DNA of 64,000 nucleotides. Origin: Chryseobacterium angstadtii. GTDB lineage: Bacteria > Bacteroidota > Bacteroidia > Flavobacteriales > Weeksellaceae. The notes beneath the pieces are model-generated. The model was not told the DNA's origin and searched no databases. It was given only the letters and a program-made list of their open reading frames with translations. The position numbers and the translations under genes were made by a program. Location: positions 496,001 through 560,000 of the forward strand of contig NZ_LFND01000001.1 in the NCBI RefSeq assembly GCF_001045465.1. The letters run 5' to 3'. Positions within the stretch are counted from its first letter, which is position 1. Every line of letters starts with the position of its first letter. Of this stretch, positions 9,782 to 18,587 are shown in pieces.

Positions 9782-11050
9782 ATGGAAACAAAAAAAGTAG
9801 CTATCGTAGGATACAGCCGGATTCCTTTTGCAAGAATCAATACAGCTTATGCAGATCTGGGTAATCAGGAGCTTTTGGAAGCTTCTCTCAACGGGCTCAT
9901 CAATAAGTATCAACTGCAGGGAAAACTTCTTGGCGAAGTGGCCGGAGGTGCTGTCATCAAACATATTTCAGAAAGTAACCTCATCAGAGAATCTGTTATG
10001 AATACTGCTCTTGATCCGGCAACACCGGCTTGTGATCTTCAGCAGGCCTGTGATACCGGAATTGAGGCCGCCGTTTACATCGGAAATAAAATTGCATTAG
10101 GCCAAATTGAAAGCGGTATTGCCTGTGGTGTTGAAGCCATGAGTAATATTCCGTTTGAATCTGCACCGGAACTAAGAAAAGCCCTGCTAAAAGCCAATAA
10201 AGAAAAATCAGCATTTGGAAAGCTAAAACAGCTGCTCACCCCAAGACTGAAAGACTGGATGCCTATTCCATACAAAGGACAGGAGCCTAAAACAGGTCTG
10301 GTCATGGGCGGACACACCGAAATTACAGCAAAATATTATCACATCTCCCGTGAAGAACAGGATGAATTGGCTTTAAAAAGTCATCAGAATATGGCAAAGG
10401 CCTATGACGAAGGTTTTTTTGATGATATGATTATTCCTGCTTTCGGTTTACAGCAGGACAACAACCTCCGAAGAGATACAAGTCTTGAAAAGTTATCTCA
10501 GCTAAAACCTGCTTTTGATAAGGCAAACGGAACTTTGACGGCCGGAAATTCAACACCATTTACTGATGGAGCTTCATCCATATTATTAGCCAGTGAAGAA
10601 TGGGCTCAGGCCAATAATCTTCCCATTTTAGCGTACATCACCTTTTCAGAAGTTGCAGGAATTGAATATGTGGAAAATAAGCAAAATTTACTGTTGGCTC
10701 CTGTTTTCGCTGCTGACAGAATGCTGAAGAAAGCCGGAATGAGCTTGGAAGACTTTGATTATTATGAAATCCATGAAGCATTTGCCGCTCAGGTCCTCGC
10801 TACTATTAAAATTTGGGAAAATGATGAGCTGGCTAAAAAATTCGGACTGGAAAAAGCTTTAGGAAAAATCGACCGGAATAAACTGAATGTAAAAGGCGGA
10901 AGTCTTGCAGTAGCCCATCCTTTTGCCGCAACGGGCGGAAGAATTATCGGGACCCTTGCCAAACTGCTCCATGAAAAAGGAAGCGGAAAAGGGTATATCT
11001 CTATTTGTGCCGCACGCGGGCAAGGCGTAACTATGATTTTAGAAAAATAA
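9782..11050 (+). CDS. Acetyl-CoA C-acyltransferase (thiolase)
   Basis: Thiolase that cleaves 3-ketoacyl-CoA or condenses two acyl-CoA units. Catalytic residues are visible: nucleophile Cys90 in LQQACDTGIEA, the HEAFAAQ histidine motif, GGSLAVAHPFAATGGR, and a C-terminal CAARGQG where most thiolases have a C-x-G-G-x-G box. The length of 422 residues fits the FadI/FadA class. No matching FadB-like subunit is nearby; the neighbours are a TetR repressor, a thioesterase and a FabF-type synthase. The operon may therefore remodel acyl chains rather than run complete beta-oxidation. The thioesterase starts 9 bp after its stop. Confidence 0.9.
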   Translation: METKKVAIVGYSRIPFARINTAYADLGNQELLEASLNGLINKYQLQGKLLGEVAGGAVIKHISESNLIRESVMNTALDPATPACDLQQACDTGIEAAVYIGNKIALGQIESGIACGVEAMSNIPFESAPELRKALLKANKEKSAFGKLKQLLTPRLKDWMPIPYKGQEPKTGLVMGGHTEITAKYYHISREEQDELALKSHQNMAKAYDEGFFDDMIIPAFGLQQDNNLRRDTSLEKLSQLKPAFDKANGTLTAGNSTPFTDGASSILLASEEWAQANNLPILAYITFSEVAGIEYVENKQNLLLAPVFAADRMLKKAGMSLEDFDYYEIHEAFAAQVLATIKIWENDELAKKFGLEKALGKIDRNKLNVKGGSLAVAHPFAATGGRIIGTLAKLLHEKGSGKGYISICAARGQGVTMILEK

Positions 11051-11059
11051 AACAGATAT

Positions 11060-11485
11060 ATGGACAGATTAGTACAGCTTCAGCAATTTATCGGAAAGGA
11101 ATTTGATCAGTCGCCATCGCCGTTTATGAAATGGCTCAACCCGATTGTTCTTTCGGTAGAAGAGGGACATCTGGAGTTTCAGTATAAGGTAAGGGCTGAA
11201 TGGCTCAATCCCATCGGAAATCTTCATGGTGGTGTAACAGCAGCCATTGTAGACGACATTATTGGAGCCACGATGTTCTCCTTAAATGAAAATTCTTTCA
11301 TAACAACCATCAATAATGTGATTGATTATTTTTCAACTGCAAAAGAAAATGATAATATTGTAGCCGAAACAAAAATTATAAAAAGAGGCAGGCAGTTTGT
11401 CAATGCTCAATGCGAGATATGGAACGCAGACAAAACAAGACTGATTGCCAGGGGAACCTCTAATCTATTCAAAATTAATAACTAG
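11060..11485 (+). CDS. PaaI-family hotdog-fold acyl-CoA thioesterase
   Basis: A 141-residue single hotdog domain. The family signature GNLHGGVTAAIVDDIIG (about residues 52-68) contains the conserved HGG and the acidic residue of the active-site helix. Such enzymes hydrolyse acyl-CoA or acyl-ACP thioesters. It lies between a thiolase and a ketoacyl synthase, with the latter starting 2 bp after its stop, so translation is probably coupled. It could release the product of these enzymes or clear stalled intermediates. Confidence 0.88.
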   Translation: MDRLVQLQQFIGKEFDQSPSPFMKWLNPIVLSVEEGHLEFQYKVRAEWLNPIGNLHGGVTAAIVDDIIGATMFSLNENSFITTINNVIDYFSTAKENDNIVAETKIIKRGRQFVNAQCEIWNADKTRLIARGTSNLFKINN

Positions 11486-11487
11486 AT

Positions 11488-12729
11488 ATGAAAAGAGTTG
11501 TCATTACAGGACTGGGCGCAGTGACGCCTTTGGGGAACAATGTCGAAGATTTTTGGCAAAACAGTATTAACGGGATCAGTGGAGCTGGTTTAATTACTCA
11601 TTTTGATTCGGAAAAATTTAAAGTACATTTCGCCTGTGAGGTGAAAAATTTTGATCCGAAAGTTCATCTTACCCATAACGAAATAAAAAGGAGCGACCTT
11701 TTTTCACAATATGCCATGTATGCTTCTACGGAAGCTCTTCAGGATTCCGGACTGGAACTGGAAAAAATGGATCCGTTTGATACCGGAGTGATCTGGGGAA
11801 CCGGACAGGGAGGTATGGTTACTTTTGAAGGGGAAGTTATGAATTTTGCAGACGGTGACGGAACCCCGAGGTTCAATCCTTTCTTTGTTCCTAAATTCAT
11901 CGCCAACATGGCGTCGGGTATGATTTCTATGAAATTTGGTCTGCAAGGAATCAATTACACGACCATTTCTGCATGTGCGACCGGAAATACGGCTCTGATG
12001 GATGCATTTAATTATATCCGTCTCGGAAAAGCAAAAGTAATTATCAGCGGTGGTTCTGAGGCTGCCATTACTCCTGCTTCTATCGGTGGCTTCTCTATTA
12101 TGAAAGCCATGTCTACAAGAAATGATGATTTTGCGACTGCAAGCCGTCCTTATGATGTAGACAGAGATGGTTTTGTAATGGGTGAAGGTGCGGGAGCTTT
12201 AGTTCTTGAAGAATATGAACACGCCAAAGCAAGAGGTGCCAAAATATATGCAGAACTTGCCGGCGCCGCAATGACTGCTGATGCTTATCACATGACCGCT
12301 CCTCATCCGGACGGAGTAAGTGCTATTAAAGCGATGAAGCTTGCGATGAAGGAGGCCGGAGCCAATTTAGAAGATCTTGATTATCTTAACCCTCATGCCA
12401 CTTCTACTCCGCTTGGAGATCTTATAGAGTTAAAAGCAATCAGCCAATTATTCGGGGGAAGCAAAAAACTTGATATCAGTGCTACCAAGTCTATGACGGG
12501 GCATTTATTGGGTGCTGCCGGGGCTGCAGAAGCGATTCTTTCGATTAAGGCTGTAGAAAAGGGAATTATTCCTCCTACGATTAACCTTCATCATATAGAC
12601 GAAAACATTCCGAAGGACGTGAACATCGTTTTTGGAGAGGCTAAAGAAAAAGAGATCAATTTTGCGCTGAGTAATGCTTTTGGATTCGGAGGGCATAATG
12701 CTACTTTGGTTTTCAAGAAATTCAGCTAG
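11488..12729 (+). CDS. Beta-ketoacyl-ACP synthase II-like (FabF family)
   Basis: Condensing enzyme of type II fatty-acid synthesis, 413 residues. The Cys-His-His triad is complete: Cys163 in TTISACATGN, His303 in LNPHATSTPLGD and His339 in SMTGHLLGAAG. The second motif reads NPHATST rather than the usual N-A-H-G-T-S-T. No acpP, fabG or rnc is next to it, so it looks like a second, specialised synthase rather than the housekeeping FabF. It is the last gene of the TetR-controlled operon and is followed by a strong terminator. Confidence 0.9.
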   Translation: MKRVVITGLGAVTPLGNNVEDFWQNSINGISGAGLITHFDSEKFKVHFACEVKNFDPKVHLTHNEIKRSDLFSQYAMYASTEALQDSGLELEKMDPFDTGVIWGTGQGGMVTFEGEVMNFADGDGTPRFNPFFVPKFIANMASGMISMKFGLQGINYTTISACATGNTALMDAFNYIRLGKAKVIISGGSEAAITPASIGGFSIMKAMSTRNDDFATASRPYDVDRDGFVMGEGAGALVLEEYEHAKARGAKIYAELAGAAMTADAYHMTAPHPDGVSAIKAMKLAMKEAGANLEDLDYLNPHATSTPLGDLIELKAISQLFGGSKKLDISATKSMTGHLLGAAGAAEAILSIKAVEKGIIPPTINLHHIDENIPKDVNIVFGEAKEKEINFALSNAFGFGGHNATLVFKKFS

Positions 12730-12746
12730 TCTTAGAATATACTACT

Positions 12747-12783
12747 AAAATCCCTGTACCATAAAGCACAGGGATTTTTTATT
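12747..12783 (+). terminator. Intrinsic terminator after the FabF-like gene
   Basis: AAAATCCCTGT (12747-12757) pairs with ACAGGGATTTT (12768-12778) across a 10-nt loop and is followed by a T run. It ends the lipid operon. Confidence 0.9.
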
Positions 12784-12796
12784 GTGGAGAATACTT

Positions 12797-13167
12797 TAAC
12801 CACGGATTGCACAAATTTTCACAGATGTTTGTGTATATTATTCATTGTAAAAATCTTTGATTTTCTTTTAACCTTATGTGTTCTTTTTTTCGTTAAGCTT
12901 TTAACTTCAAATCAATTAAGCATCAATATCTTTTGTGCCTTTTGTGGTTGAAAATATTCTTTTTTAACCATGGATTTTACAGAGAAGCACGGATATTGAT
13001 ATGGAATTTTTAAGCTCTCGCAGATTCTGCGGATTATGCAGATTTCTTTATCATTCTAAATAAAATCTTGGATTTTTTATAAAACTTCAGTGTACTTTTT
13101 GCAGAAGGATTTTAAACTTCAAATTAACTGATGGCGTTAAAACTTTTGTGACTTTTGTGGTTGATTT
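12797..13167. repeat. Gene-free spacer packed with dispersed intergenic repeats
   Basis: This gap has no plausible gene. It is a patchwork of words found in other gaps of the window. 12797-12848 (AACCACGGATTGCACAAA...) closely matches 59043-59092. The phrase TTTTGTGACTTTTGTGGTT near 13143-13161 recurs at 16271-16291, with a variant near 12933-12951. A CGCAGATTCTGCGGATTATG stretch near 13019 resembles words near 9030, 23040 and 60550. Confidence 0.6.
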
Positions 13168-13202
13168 TTTTTACATTGTTCTGTATTCTGCCCTATTTAC
13201 AA

Positions 13203-13232
13203 TAAAAAAGCAGCCTGGATCAGACTGCTTTT
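13203..13232 (-). terminator. Intrinsic terminator of the L,D-transpeptidase-family gene
   Basis: AAAAGCAG (13206-13213) and CTGCTTTT (13225-13232) form the stem. On the minus strand the hairpin is followed by a T run. Confidence 0.8.
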
Positions 13233-13237
13233 ATACT

Positions 13238-13993
13238 TTATGCTTTCAACCATTCCGAGGAGGAAAGGTATTTTTGATCGGGATAATAGATGAAAAGGCA
13301 ATTTCTTCCTTTTATCGTATTAATGATAGGCTGTGTCAATGCTCTTGGCACTGCCGGACATCCCCAGCTTCGTCCGATTCTTTTGTGCATGGATGCAAAT
13401 TCATCACTCACATAATCTGCTCCGTGCATTACAATAGCTCTTCTGTAGGCTGCATCATTAAATCCTTTATCCATTCCCAGCAGTTTCAGAGAATATCCGT
13501 TGTCTCCCTGGTAAGTGGCATCCGTGATATAAAATCCAAGACTGCTCTGCAGCGAACTTTCCGTATTAGAAAAATTCGTCGCAAATTCTTCGCCTGTATT
13601 TTTTCCGTGTGCTACCAGTGAATTGAACAGTACCTTTTTCTCTTCCGTGTCAATTACCCAGAGTCTTTTTGTATTTGAAGACATAGAAAAATCGCAGATA
13701 GTTAATAAATGCGAATCTTGGTTCAGCAATCCTGCTTTTTTTAGATTTTCGAATCCTGTCAGTGCTTTTGAGAATACTTCGTAATTCAATTCATGCTCAG
13801 GATCAAATGAAATTGATTTGTACAATTCTTCTGATGAAGATGCAAGAGCTGTAGTCTTCTCAGATTTCGTATCTGCAACTTTTTCAATTTTCGTTGCGTT
13901 TCCATTCTCTGCTTTTACGGCCTTTCTCGGCGAAAGATAGAATGAAGTCGTGACCATATAAATCAGGCCTAATACACTATAAATTCCTCTCAT
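13238..13993 (-). CDS. Murein L,D-transpeptidase catalytic-domain family protein
   Basis: Secreted or membrane-anchored 251-residue protein. An N-terminal hydrophobic segment (about residues 4-20) is followed by a low-complexity linker and a C-terminal YkuD_2-type domain. The catalytic signature is present: His190 in IVMHGADYVS and Cys212 in RIGRSWGCPAVP. Members act on, or are predicted to act on, peptidoglycan stem peptides. The gene is monocistronic with its own terminator. Confidence 0.85.
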   Translation of the reverse strand: MRGIYSVLGLIYMVTTSFYLSPRKAVKAENGNATKIEKVADTKSEKTTALASSSEELYKSISFDPEHELNYEVFSKALTGFENLKKAGLLNQDSHLLTICDFSMSSNTKRLWVIDTEEKKVLFNSLVAHGKNTGEEFATNFSNTESSLQSSLGFYITDATYQGDNGYSLKLLGMDKGFNDAAYRRAIVMHGADYVSDEFASMHKRIGRSWGCPAVPRALTQPIINTIKGRNCLFIYYPDQKYLSSSEWLKA

Positions 13994-14141
13994 TCAATAC
14001 TATTAAATTCCAAATTAGTGAGGCAAAATTATAAAAACATAATTACCAGCCTGTTATAAATCCGGAAAGTTTAACTGAATTTAAGAAACTTTAACTTCCT
14101 GATTTGGTGAATAATTTGGTAATATTTCACTCTAAATCTTT

Positions 14142-14149
14142 TATATTTG
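14142..14149 (+). promoter_or_regulatory. -7 box that fixes the start of the tail-spike-like gene
   Basis: TATATTTG, a perfect TAnnTTTG box. It overlaps a TTG at 14147 that could open the frame earlier, so translation must start downstream, at the ATG at 14174. Confidence 0.65.
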
Positions 14150-14173
14150 AGAATAACCAAAAACAAAAAAAAT

Positions 14174-15691
14174 ATGCCATTACAGCTTTTAAACCCTGCT
14201 ACACAAGAAACTTTAAATTATTTTCTTACGAATACTTTCCTTCATAATAACAATCCTATTCCCAATAGCATTAACAGTACTGATGGGGTCATTTATTTAG
14301 AATATTCCGGAAGTTATTATGTTCTGGAAGATTTTATGGGTGGTAACCCTATTAATGCAAGAAGATTTGGAACCAGTACTGATAAGGGATATAGCTCCGC
14401 AGCCATCAATAAAGCAATTAAACTTACAAAAGAATACAACTATAAGTCTTTGTATGTTCCCAGTGGAGATTATAAGATATCTGAGACCATTACTATTGAC
14501 GTCACGGATGATACAACTATAATCATTGACGGCCAACTGAGTACCATTCCTAGTTTTACCAACACAGAAGGTATTGTGATAGGGCGATCACAAGCTCAAA
14601 CCGGTGCTTTAAATTCTTTATCCGGACTTAATATCAAAGGCCTTAATTGCTCTGCTGAAAAAAGAGATTATTCTAATCCTGTTGGAATAAAAATAATAAA
14701 TATTATATTCTCTACTATTGAAATTAAAAGAGTAACCGGGTTTGGTATTGGTACTTTATTTTATTCTGACAATGATGCAGGAGGAATATCCTATAATTCA
14801 TTTTATCTGAATTATCTGCACAACAATACCACTAATCTCAAATTTGAAAAGGCAAATACATCAGGCTATATCAATGAAAACACTTTTTACGGAGGATCTT
14901 TTAATCACACCAGAGATTTTCCAGATGGGATAACTTACAATATAGAGATGAAACACAATCCCTTAAATGATCATCCCTACAACAACAACAGATTTCTTTA
15001 TCCATCATTTGAGGACAACAATGTCTCTGCTATAGCTGCAATTATGACTGGAGACAGTAACACAATTGTTAGCCCCAGAATGGAGAACTCACAAAATCAT
15101 CAATATAAAATAATACTGGATGAACACTCTATAAGATGCCAAGTTCTTTCCAAGGGTTTTGTACTTAATGAAAGTTCAATAGACAATCAGGGTAAAGAAA
15201 ATTCTTATGAAACGAATACAGGAAATTTTTTAAGAACTAATTCTGCTAATCCGGTACTGACCTTACAAAACGGAGCTTCTTCATCTCTTAAACTCTACAG
15301 CGGATTGGATGCATCAACACCTACTCCCAATGAGGTATTTTTTGTAACGGGGGAAGGAAAAGGATACTACAGCCATTCCATATATGCAGAGCAGGGAATC
15401 AGATGGGTCACATCTGATGGCAGCAGAAATGACAGAGGCCTATTCTCCGGAATTGGGGATCCTACGGTTTCTGCTAATCCGGGAAGTTTATATGTTAATA
15501 ATAATGGCGGAAATACAATGCTTTGGGTAAAAGCAAGTGGTGGAGGCTCTGCCGGATGGAAGCCTGTAGGAACACAGGCAGCACCTCTCACAGTTCCTGT
15601 TCCCCCGTCGCCTGTAAATGCACAGGATGTCTGGGCAAGACTGGAAGACCTCGAAAATAAACTGAAGGCCGCAGGCTTACTTTCCTCTTAA
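14174..15691 (+). CDS. Tail-spike-like right-handed beta-helix protein
   Basis: A 505-residue protein without a signal peptide. After about 60 residues comes a pectate-lyase-like beta-helix start (PINARRFGTSTDKGYSSAAI), then a long Asn/Ile-rich repetitive region consistent with a beta-helix. The C-terminal part has a GSLYVNNNGGNTMLWVKASG segment as in phage tail fibres and spikes, and ends in a short coiled coil (VWARLEDLENKLKAAGLL) suited to trimerisation. No tail or capsid genes surround it, so it is a solitary spike-like protein. It lacks the dyad site found at the 41-51 kb cluster. I cannot assign a substrate. Confidence 0.7.
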   Translation: MPLQLLNPATQETLNYFLTNTFLHNNNPIPNSINSTDGVIYLEYSGSYYVLEDFMGGNPINARRFGTSTDKGYSSAAINKAIKLTKEYNYKSLYVPSGDYKISETITIDVTDDTTIIIDGQLSTIPSFTNTEGIVIGRSQAQTGALNSLSGLNIKGLNCSAEKRDYSNPVGIKIINIIFSTIEIKRVTGFGIGTLFYSDNDAGGISYNSFYLNYLHNNTTNLKFEKANTSGYINENTFYGGSFNHTRDFPDGITYNIEMKHNPLNDHPYNNNRFLYPSFEDNNVSAIAAIMTGDSNTIVSPRMENSQNHQYKIILDEHSIRCQVLSKGFVLNESSIDNQGKENSYETNTGNFLRTNSANPVLTLQNGASSSLKLYSGLDASTPTPNEVFFVTGEGKGYYSHSIYAEQGIRWVTSDGSRNDRGLFSGIGDPTVSANPGSLYVNNNGGNTMLWVKASGGGSAGWKPVGTQAAPLTVPVPPSPVNAQDVWARLEDLENKLKAAGLLSS

Positions 15692-15697
15692 ATGAAC

Positions 15698-15735
15698 AGA
15701 CACCTGTAACTTTTCGTTACAGCTGTCTTTTTTAT
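15698..15735. terminator. Bidirectional terminator between the spike-like gene and msrB
   Basis: AGACACCTGTAAC and GTTACAGCTGTCT pair across a TTTTC loop, with one mismatch inside the stem, followed by TTTTTTA on the plus strand. It lies between two convergent genes and its end overlaps the end of msrB. Confidence 0.75.
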
Positions 15736-16175
15736 TTCTCTGAATCTCCAACAAATTCCAGGCTGATCGAATTCATGCAATACCGCAATCCTGTAGGCTT
15801 TGGACCGTCATCAAAAACATGTCCCAGATGGGAATCACATCGTTTGCAGAGCACTTCTACCCTTTCCATTCCGTATGCAGTATCTCTTTTGTAATAAACC
15901 CCTTCTTTATCGGCTTCAAAAAAACTTGGCCATCCGCAGCTGCTGCTGAATTTTGAAGTAGAGCGGAACAGATGATTCCCGCAAACGGCACAGTAATAGT
16001 CTCCGAGCTCATCAAATTCATTATATTTTCCGGTAAAAGCTCTTTCCGTTGCCGCTTCTCTGGATATCGCATATAAGTCGGGAGCAAGGATTTTTTTCCA
16101 TTCTTCGTTGGAAATATCAAGCTTTGCAGTATCGGTTCTTGAATAGTATGGATTGTTTTTTGCTTCGTTTTCCAT
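15732..16175 (-). CDS. msrB: Peptide-methionine (R)-S-oxide reductase
   Basis: Repairs methionine-R-sulfoxide in oxidised proteins. The 147-residue protein is a single MsrB domain. The structural zinc ligands are Cys62/Cys65 (CAVCGNH) and Cys110/Cys113 (CKRCDSHLGH), and the catalytic cysteine is Cys133 in GLRYCMNS. There is no signal peptide, so it should be cytoplasmic. It is not fused to MsrA. Confidence 0.95.
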   Translation of the reverse strand: MENEAKNNPYYSRTDTAKLDISNEEWKKILAPDLYAISREAATERAFTGKYNEFDELGDYYCAVCGNHLFRSTSKFSSSCGWPSFFEADKEGVYYKRDTAYGMERVEVLCKRCDSHLGHVFDDGPKPTGLRYCMNSISLEFVGDSEK

Positions 16176-16327
16176 AAGAATTATTTAAATATTTTTTGAA
16201 ATTAAGTTTGAAAGCTAAACTATAAAAGTCACAAAAGTTTTTTGACACTTTAGAATACTTTAGTTAAGAAAGCTTTTGTGACTTTTGTGGTTAAATATTA
16301 AATATCAGACTTCACAACCAAATTTAC

Positions 16328-16335
16328 TAAATTTG
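16328..16335 (+). promoter_or_regulatory. -7 box of the DUF445 gene, very close to its start codon
   Basis: TAAATTTG lies only 5 bp upstream of the ATG at 16341. With the usual spacing, transcription would start at or near that ATG, implying a leaderless or nearly leaderless mRNA. Confidence 0.5.
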
Positions 16336-16340
16336 AGAAT

Positions 16341-17585
16341 ATGAATGATGAAGCCAAAAGAAAACAGCTGAGAAAATATAAAATGTTCGCCACCGGATTA
16401 TTTGTCCTGATGGCCGTTATTTTCATCGCTACAACCCTCCTTCAGAAATCAATGCCTTCTCACTGGATAGGCTATGTACGGGCATTTTCAGAAGCGGCCA
16501 TGGTAGGAGCTCTGGCAGACTGGTTTGCTGTAACTGCTTTGTTCCGTCATCCGCTGGGCCTTCCGATTCCGCATACCAATCTCATTGAAAACAGCAAACA
16601 AAGGTTGGGGGATAACCTCGGCAGTTTTGTGGTGAGCAATTTTCTTTCTCCACAGAATATCCGTCCTTATATCCAAAAGCTTAAAATTTCAAACTTCGTA
16701 GGAGAATGGCTTGCGAAAGAAAAAAGCCAGGAGATCCTGATCAGGAATCTTTCAGACATTGTTCTGGATATTCTCAATAAGCTTGATGATACTTCTGTAA
16801 GCCAATTCATCAGTAAAAAGGTTTCTGAAATGACGGATGACATTAAGCTTAATAAAGTGGTTGGGAATGGCATCAGCTATATTCTTGAAAAAAACGACCA
16901 TCAGAGAATTGTTACCAATCTTTCCAAGCAGATCAAAGAATATATTATCGAAAACGATGAAATGATCAAAGAACGTGTTCAGAAAGGAAGTTACTCGTTT
17001 ATTCCTTCTTTTGTAGATAATAAGATCGCGGATAAAATTGCCAGCGGACTTTCGGACTTTTTCAAAGAAATTGAAGAGGATCCAGAACATGAAATCCGAA
17101 ATCTGATCACTCAAAAAATCCACGAATTTTCTACAGATCTAAAGGAAGATCCGAAGTGGGATGATGAATTTAAAGCCATTAAAAATGGCCTTCTCAAAAG
17201 TGATAAACTGGACGAATATTCCAGTGACATCTGGATTTCTATCAAAAAAACATTGATGAAGGAGCTTCAGGACGAACACTCTTCTTTAAAAGGCTATCTT
17301 TCCAAAAACCTGAATGAGTTTTCTCAAAATTTAAAAACCGATGAAAATCTTCAGAATAAAATTGATCATTGGGTAAGAGTGACGGCTTATAAATACATTC
17401 TTAAAAACACCCATCAGTTTGGAAACCTCATCAGTTCCACCGTAGGAAACTGGCAGGGTAAAGAACTGAGCGAAAAGCTGGAATTGGAAGTCGGGAAAGA
17501 CCTTCAGTTTATCCGGGTCAATGGAACACTTGTAGGTGGACTGGTAGGACTTATCATCTACACTATCGCCAATTTTTTCCTTTAA
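16341..17585 (+). CDS. DUF445 family membrane protein (YjiN-like)
   Basis: A 414-residue DUF445 protein. An N-terminal membrane helix (about residues 15-33) is followed by the conserved AFSEAAMVGALADWFAVTAL and FRHPLGLPIPHTN motifs, a long helical and partly coiled-coil middle, and a C-terminal membrane helix (LVGGLVGLIIYTIANFFL). Family members sit in the inner membrane and their function is unknown. A 295-aa secreted protein follows 20 bp downstream and is likely co-transcribed. Confidence 0.88.
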   Translation: MNDEAKRKQLRKYKMFATGLFVLMAVIFIATTLLQKSMPSHWIGYVRAFSEAAMVGALADWFAVTALFRHPLGLPIPHTNLIENSKQRLGDNLGSFVVSNFLSPQNIRPYIQKLKISNFVGEWLAKEKSQEILIRNLSDIVLDILNKLDDTSVSQFISKKVSEMTDDIKLNKVVGNGISYILEKNDHQRIVTNLSKQIKEYIIENDEMIKERVQKGSYSFIPSFVDNKIADKIASGLSDFFKEIEEDPEHEIRNLITQKIHEFSTDLKEDPKWDDEFKAIKNGLLKSDKLDEYSSDIWISIKKTLMKELQDEHSSLKGYLSKNLNEFSQNLKTDENLQNKIDHWVRVTAYKYILKNTHQFGNLISSTVGNWQGKELSEKLELEVGKDLQFIRVNGTLVGGLVGLIIYTIANFFL

Positions 17586-17605
17586 AAACTAACCAAAACC
17601 AAACC

Positions 17606-18493
17606 ATGAAAAAACTTTTTATTACATTATTCCTCCCTCTTTTTGTGCTCTGTTTCTGCCAGAAAGTTGAATTAAAGTCCGTGACAGATTCCTCGCAGGT
17701 TTTCAAAGGGGAGATTGCAGGAATGCCCGTTACCATACAGCTTTATTTTTCCGGAATTGCAGATTGCAGCCTGTATCAGTATTTTGTGGACGGCTGGTAT
17801 TATTACGATAAATACCAGAAGAAAATTCCCTTGATTGGTGTTTATGACTACGGGAAACTGTCTTTATATAATTTTGGAAGTAAGCAAAAGCTCAATTCTA
17901 ATGTATTAAAAGAACAAATCACGTCCCCACAGAAAGTGGAAAAAACGGCTGAAATTGCGGAAGCATTATCTCCAAAAGAATCCATTGTATTTGATAAGGA
18001 CAATCCCAAAGAAAATACCATCTCAGGAAGTTTTTATCTGGATAAAAAAGTCCAGCCGTCCAAACTATTCACCGGGAATAATATGATTTACCGGTATAAT
18101 AACTATCTCATTCTGCCGAACAATAAAAGGATCAATACTTTTGATTTCATCAATAAACACGGCGGAAATAAGCTGCTTTCCTATGCTTCCGGGGAAAACG
18201 GGAACCGTATCCTGCTGTACTTTGAACATTCATCGAATTTCAATGCATGCGGAAGATGCGGGGCCAGCGAAGGGGAAAAAGGCTATAGAATTCTGTATTT
18301 TACCAAAGACTGGAATTATAAAAACTACGAGGAATTCCTTACCGAAAGCTGTCTGGAAAACATTTATGATACCCAGAAGATCAAATCCAAAGATCCCGAA
18401 ACGGTACAGCTAAAGATTAAAAAAACACAGTCTGCTCCCGGCTACACTTTAACCGTGGATAAAAAGAATGCTTCTGTGACCAAGTCTAAATGA
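17606..18493 (+). CDS. Secreted protein of unknown function
   Basis: A 295-residue protein with a signal peptide (MKKLFITLFLPLFVLCFC). I do not recognise the family. The mature part is rich in Tyr, Lys and Asn and contains a compact CGRCGASEGEKGYRILYF segment near residues 213-230 that might bind a metal or form a disulfide. It starts 20 bp after the DUF445 gene, so the two probably share a transcript. Confidence 0.75.
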   Translation: MKKLFITLFLPLFVLCFCQKVELKSVTDSSQVFKGEIAGMPVTIQLYFSGIADCSLYQYFVDGWYYYDKYQKKIPLIGVYDYGKLSLYNFGSKQKLNSNVLKEQITSPQKVEKTAEIAEALSPKESIVFDKDNPKENTISGSFYLDKKVQPSKLFTGNNMIYRYNNYLILPNNKRINTFDFINKHGGNKLLSYASGENGNRILLYFEHSSNFNACGRCGASEGEKGYRILYFTKDWNYKNYEEFLTESCLENIYDTQKIKSKDPETVQLKIKKTQSAPGYTLTVDKKNASVTKSK

Positions 18494-18587
18494 TTTGAGG
18501 ACAAAAGCTGGAAGGAGGAGAATGGAAGTTACTATTGAGTACTAATATGTAACCTCTCCGTGCTTCAAACTTCCCAGCCTCAGATCA

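Noticed and set aside
13148..13621. A 157-codon plus-strand frame
   Set aside because: It runs antisense through the L,D-transpeptidase-family gene, whose catalytic motifs and terminator are clear.
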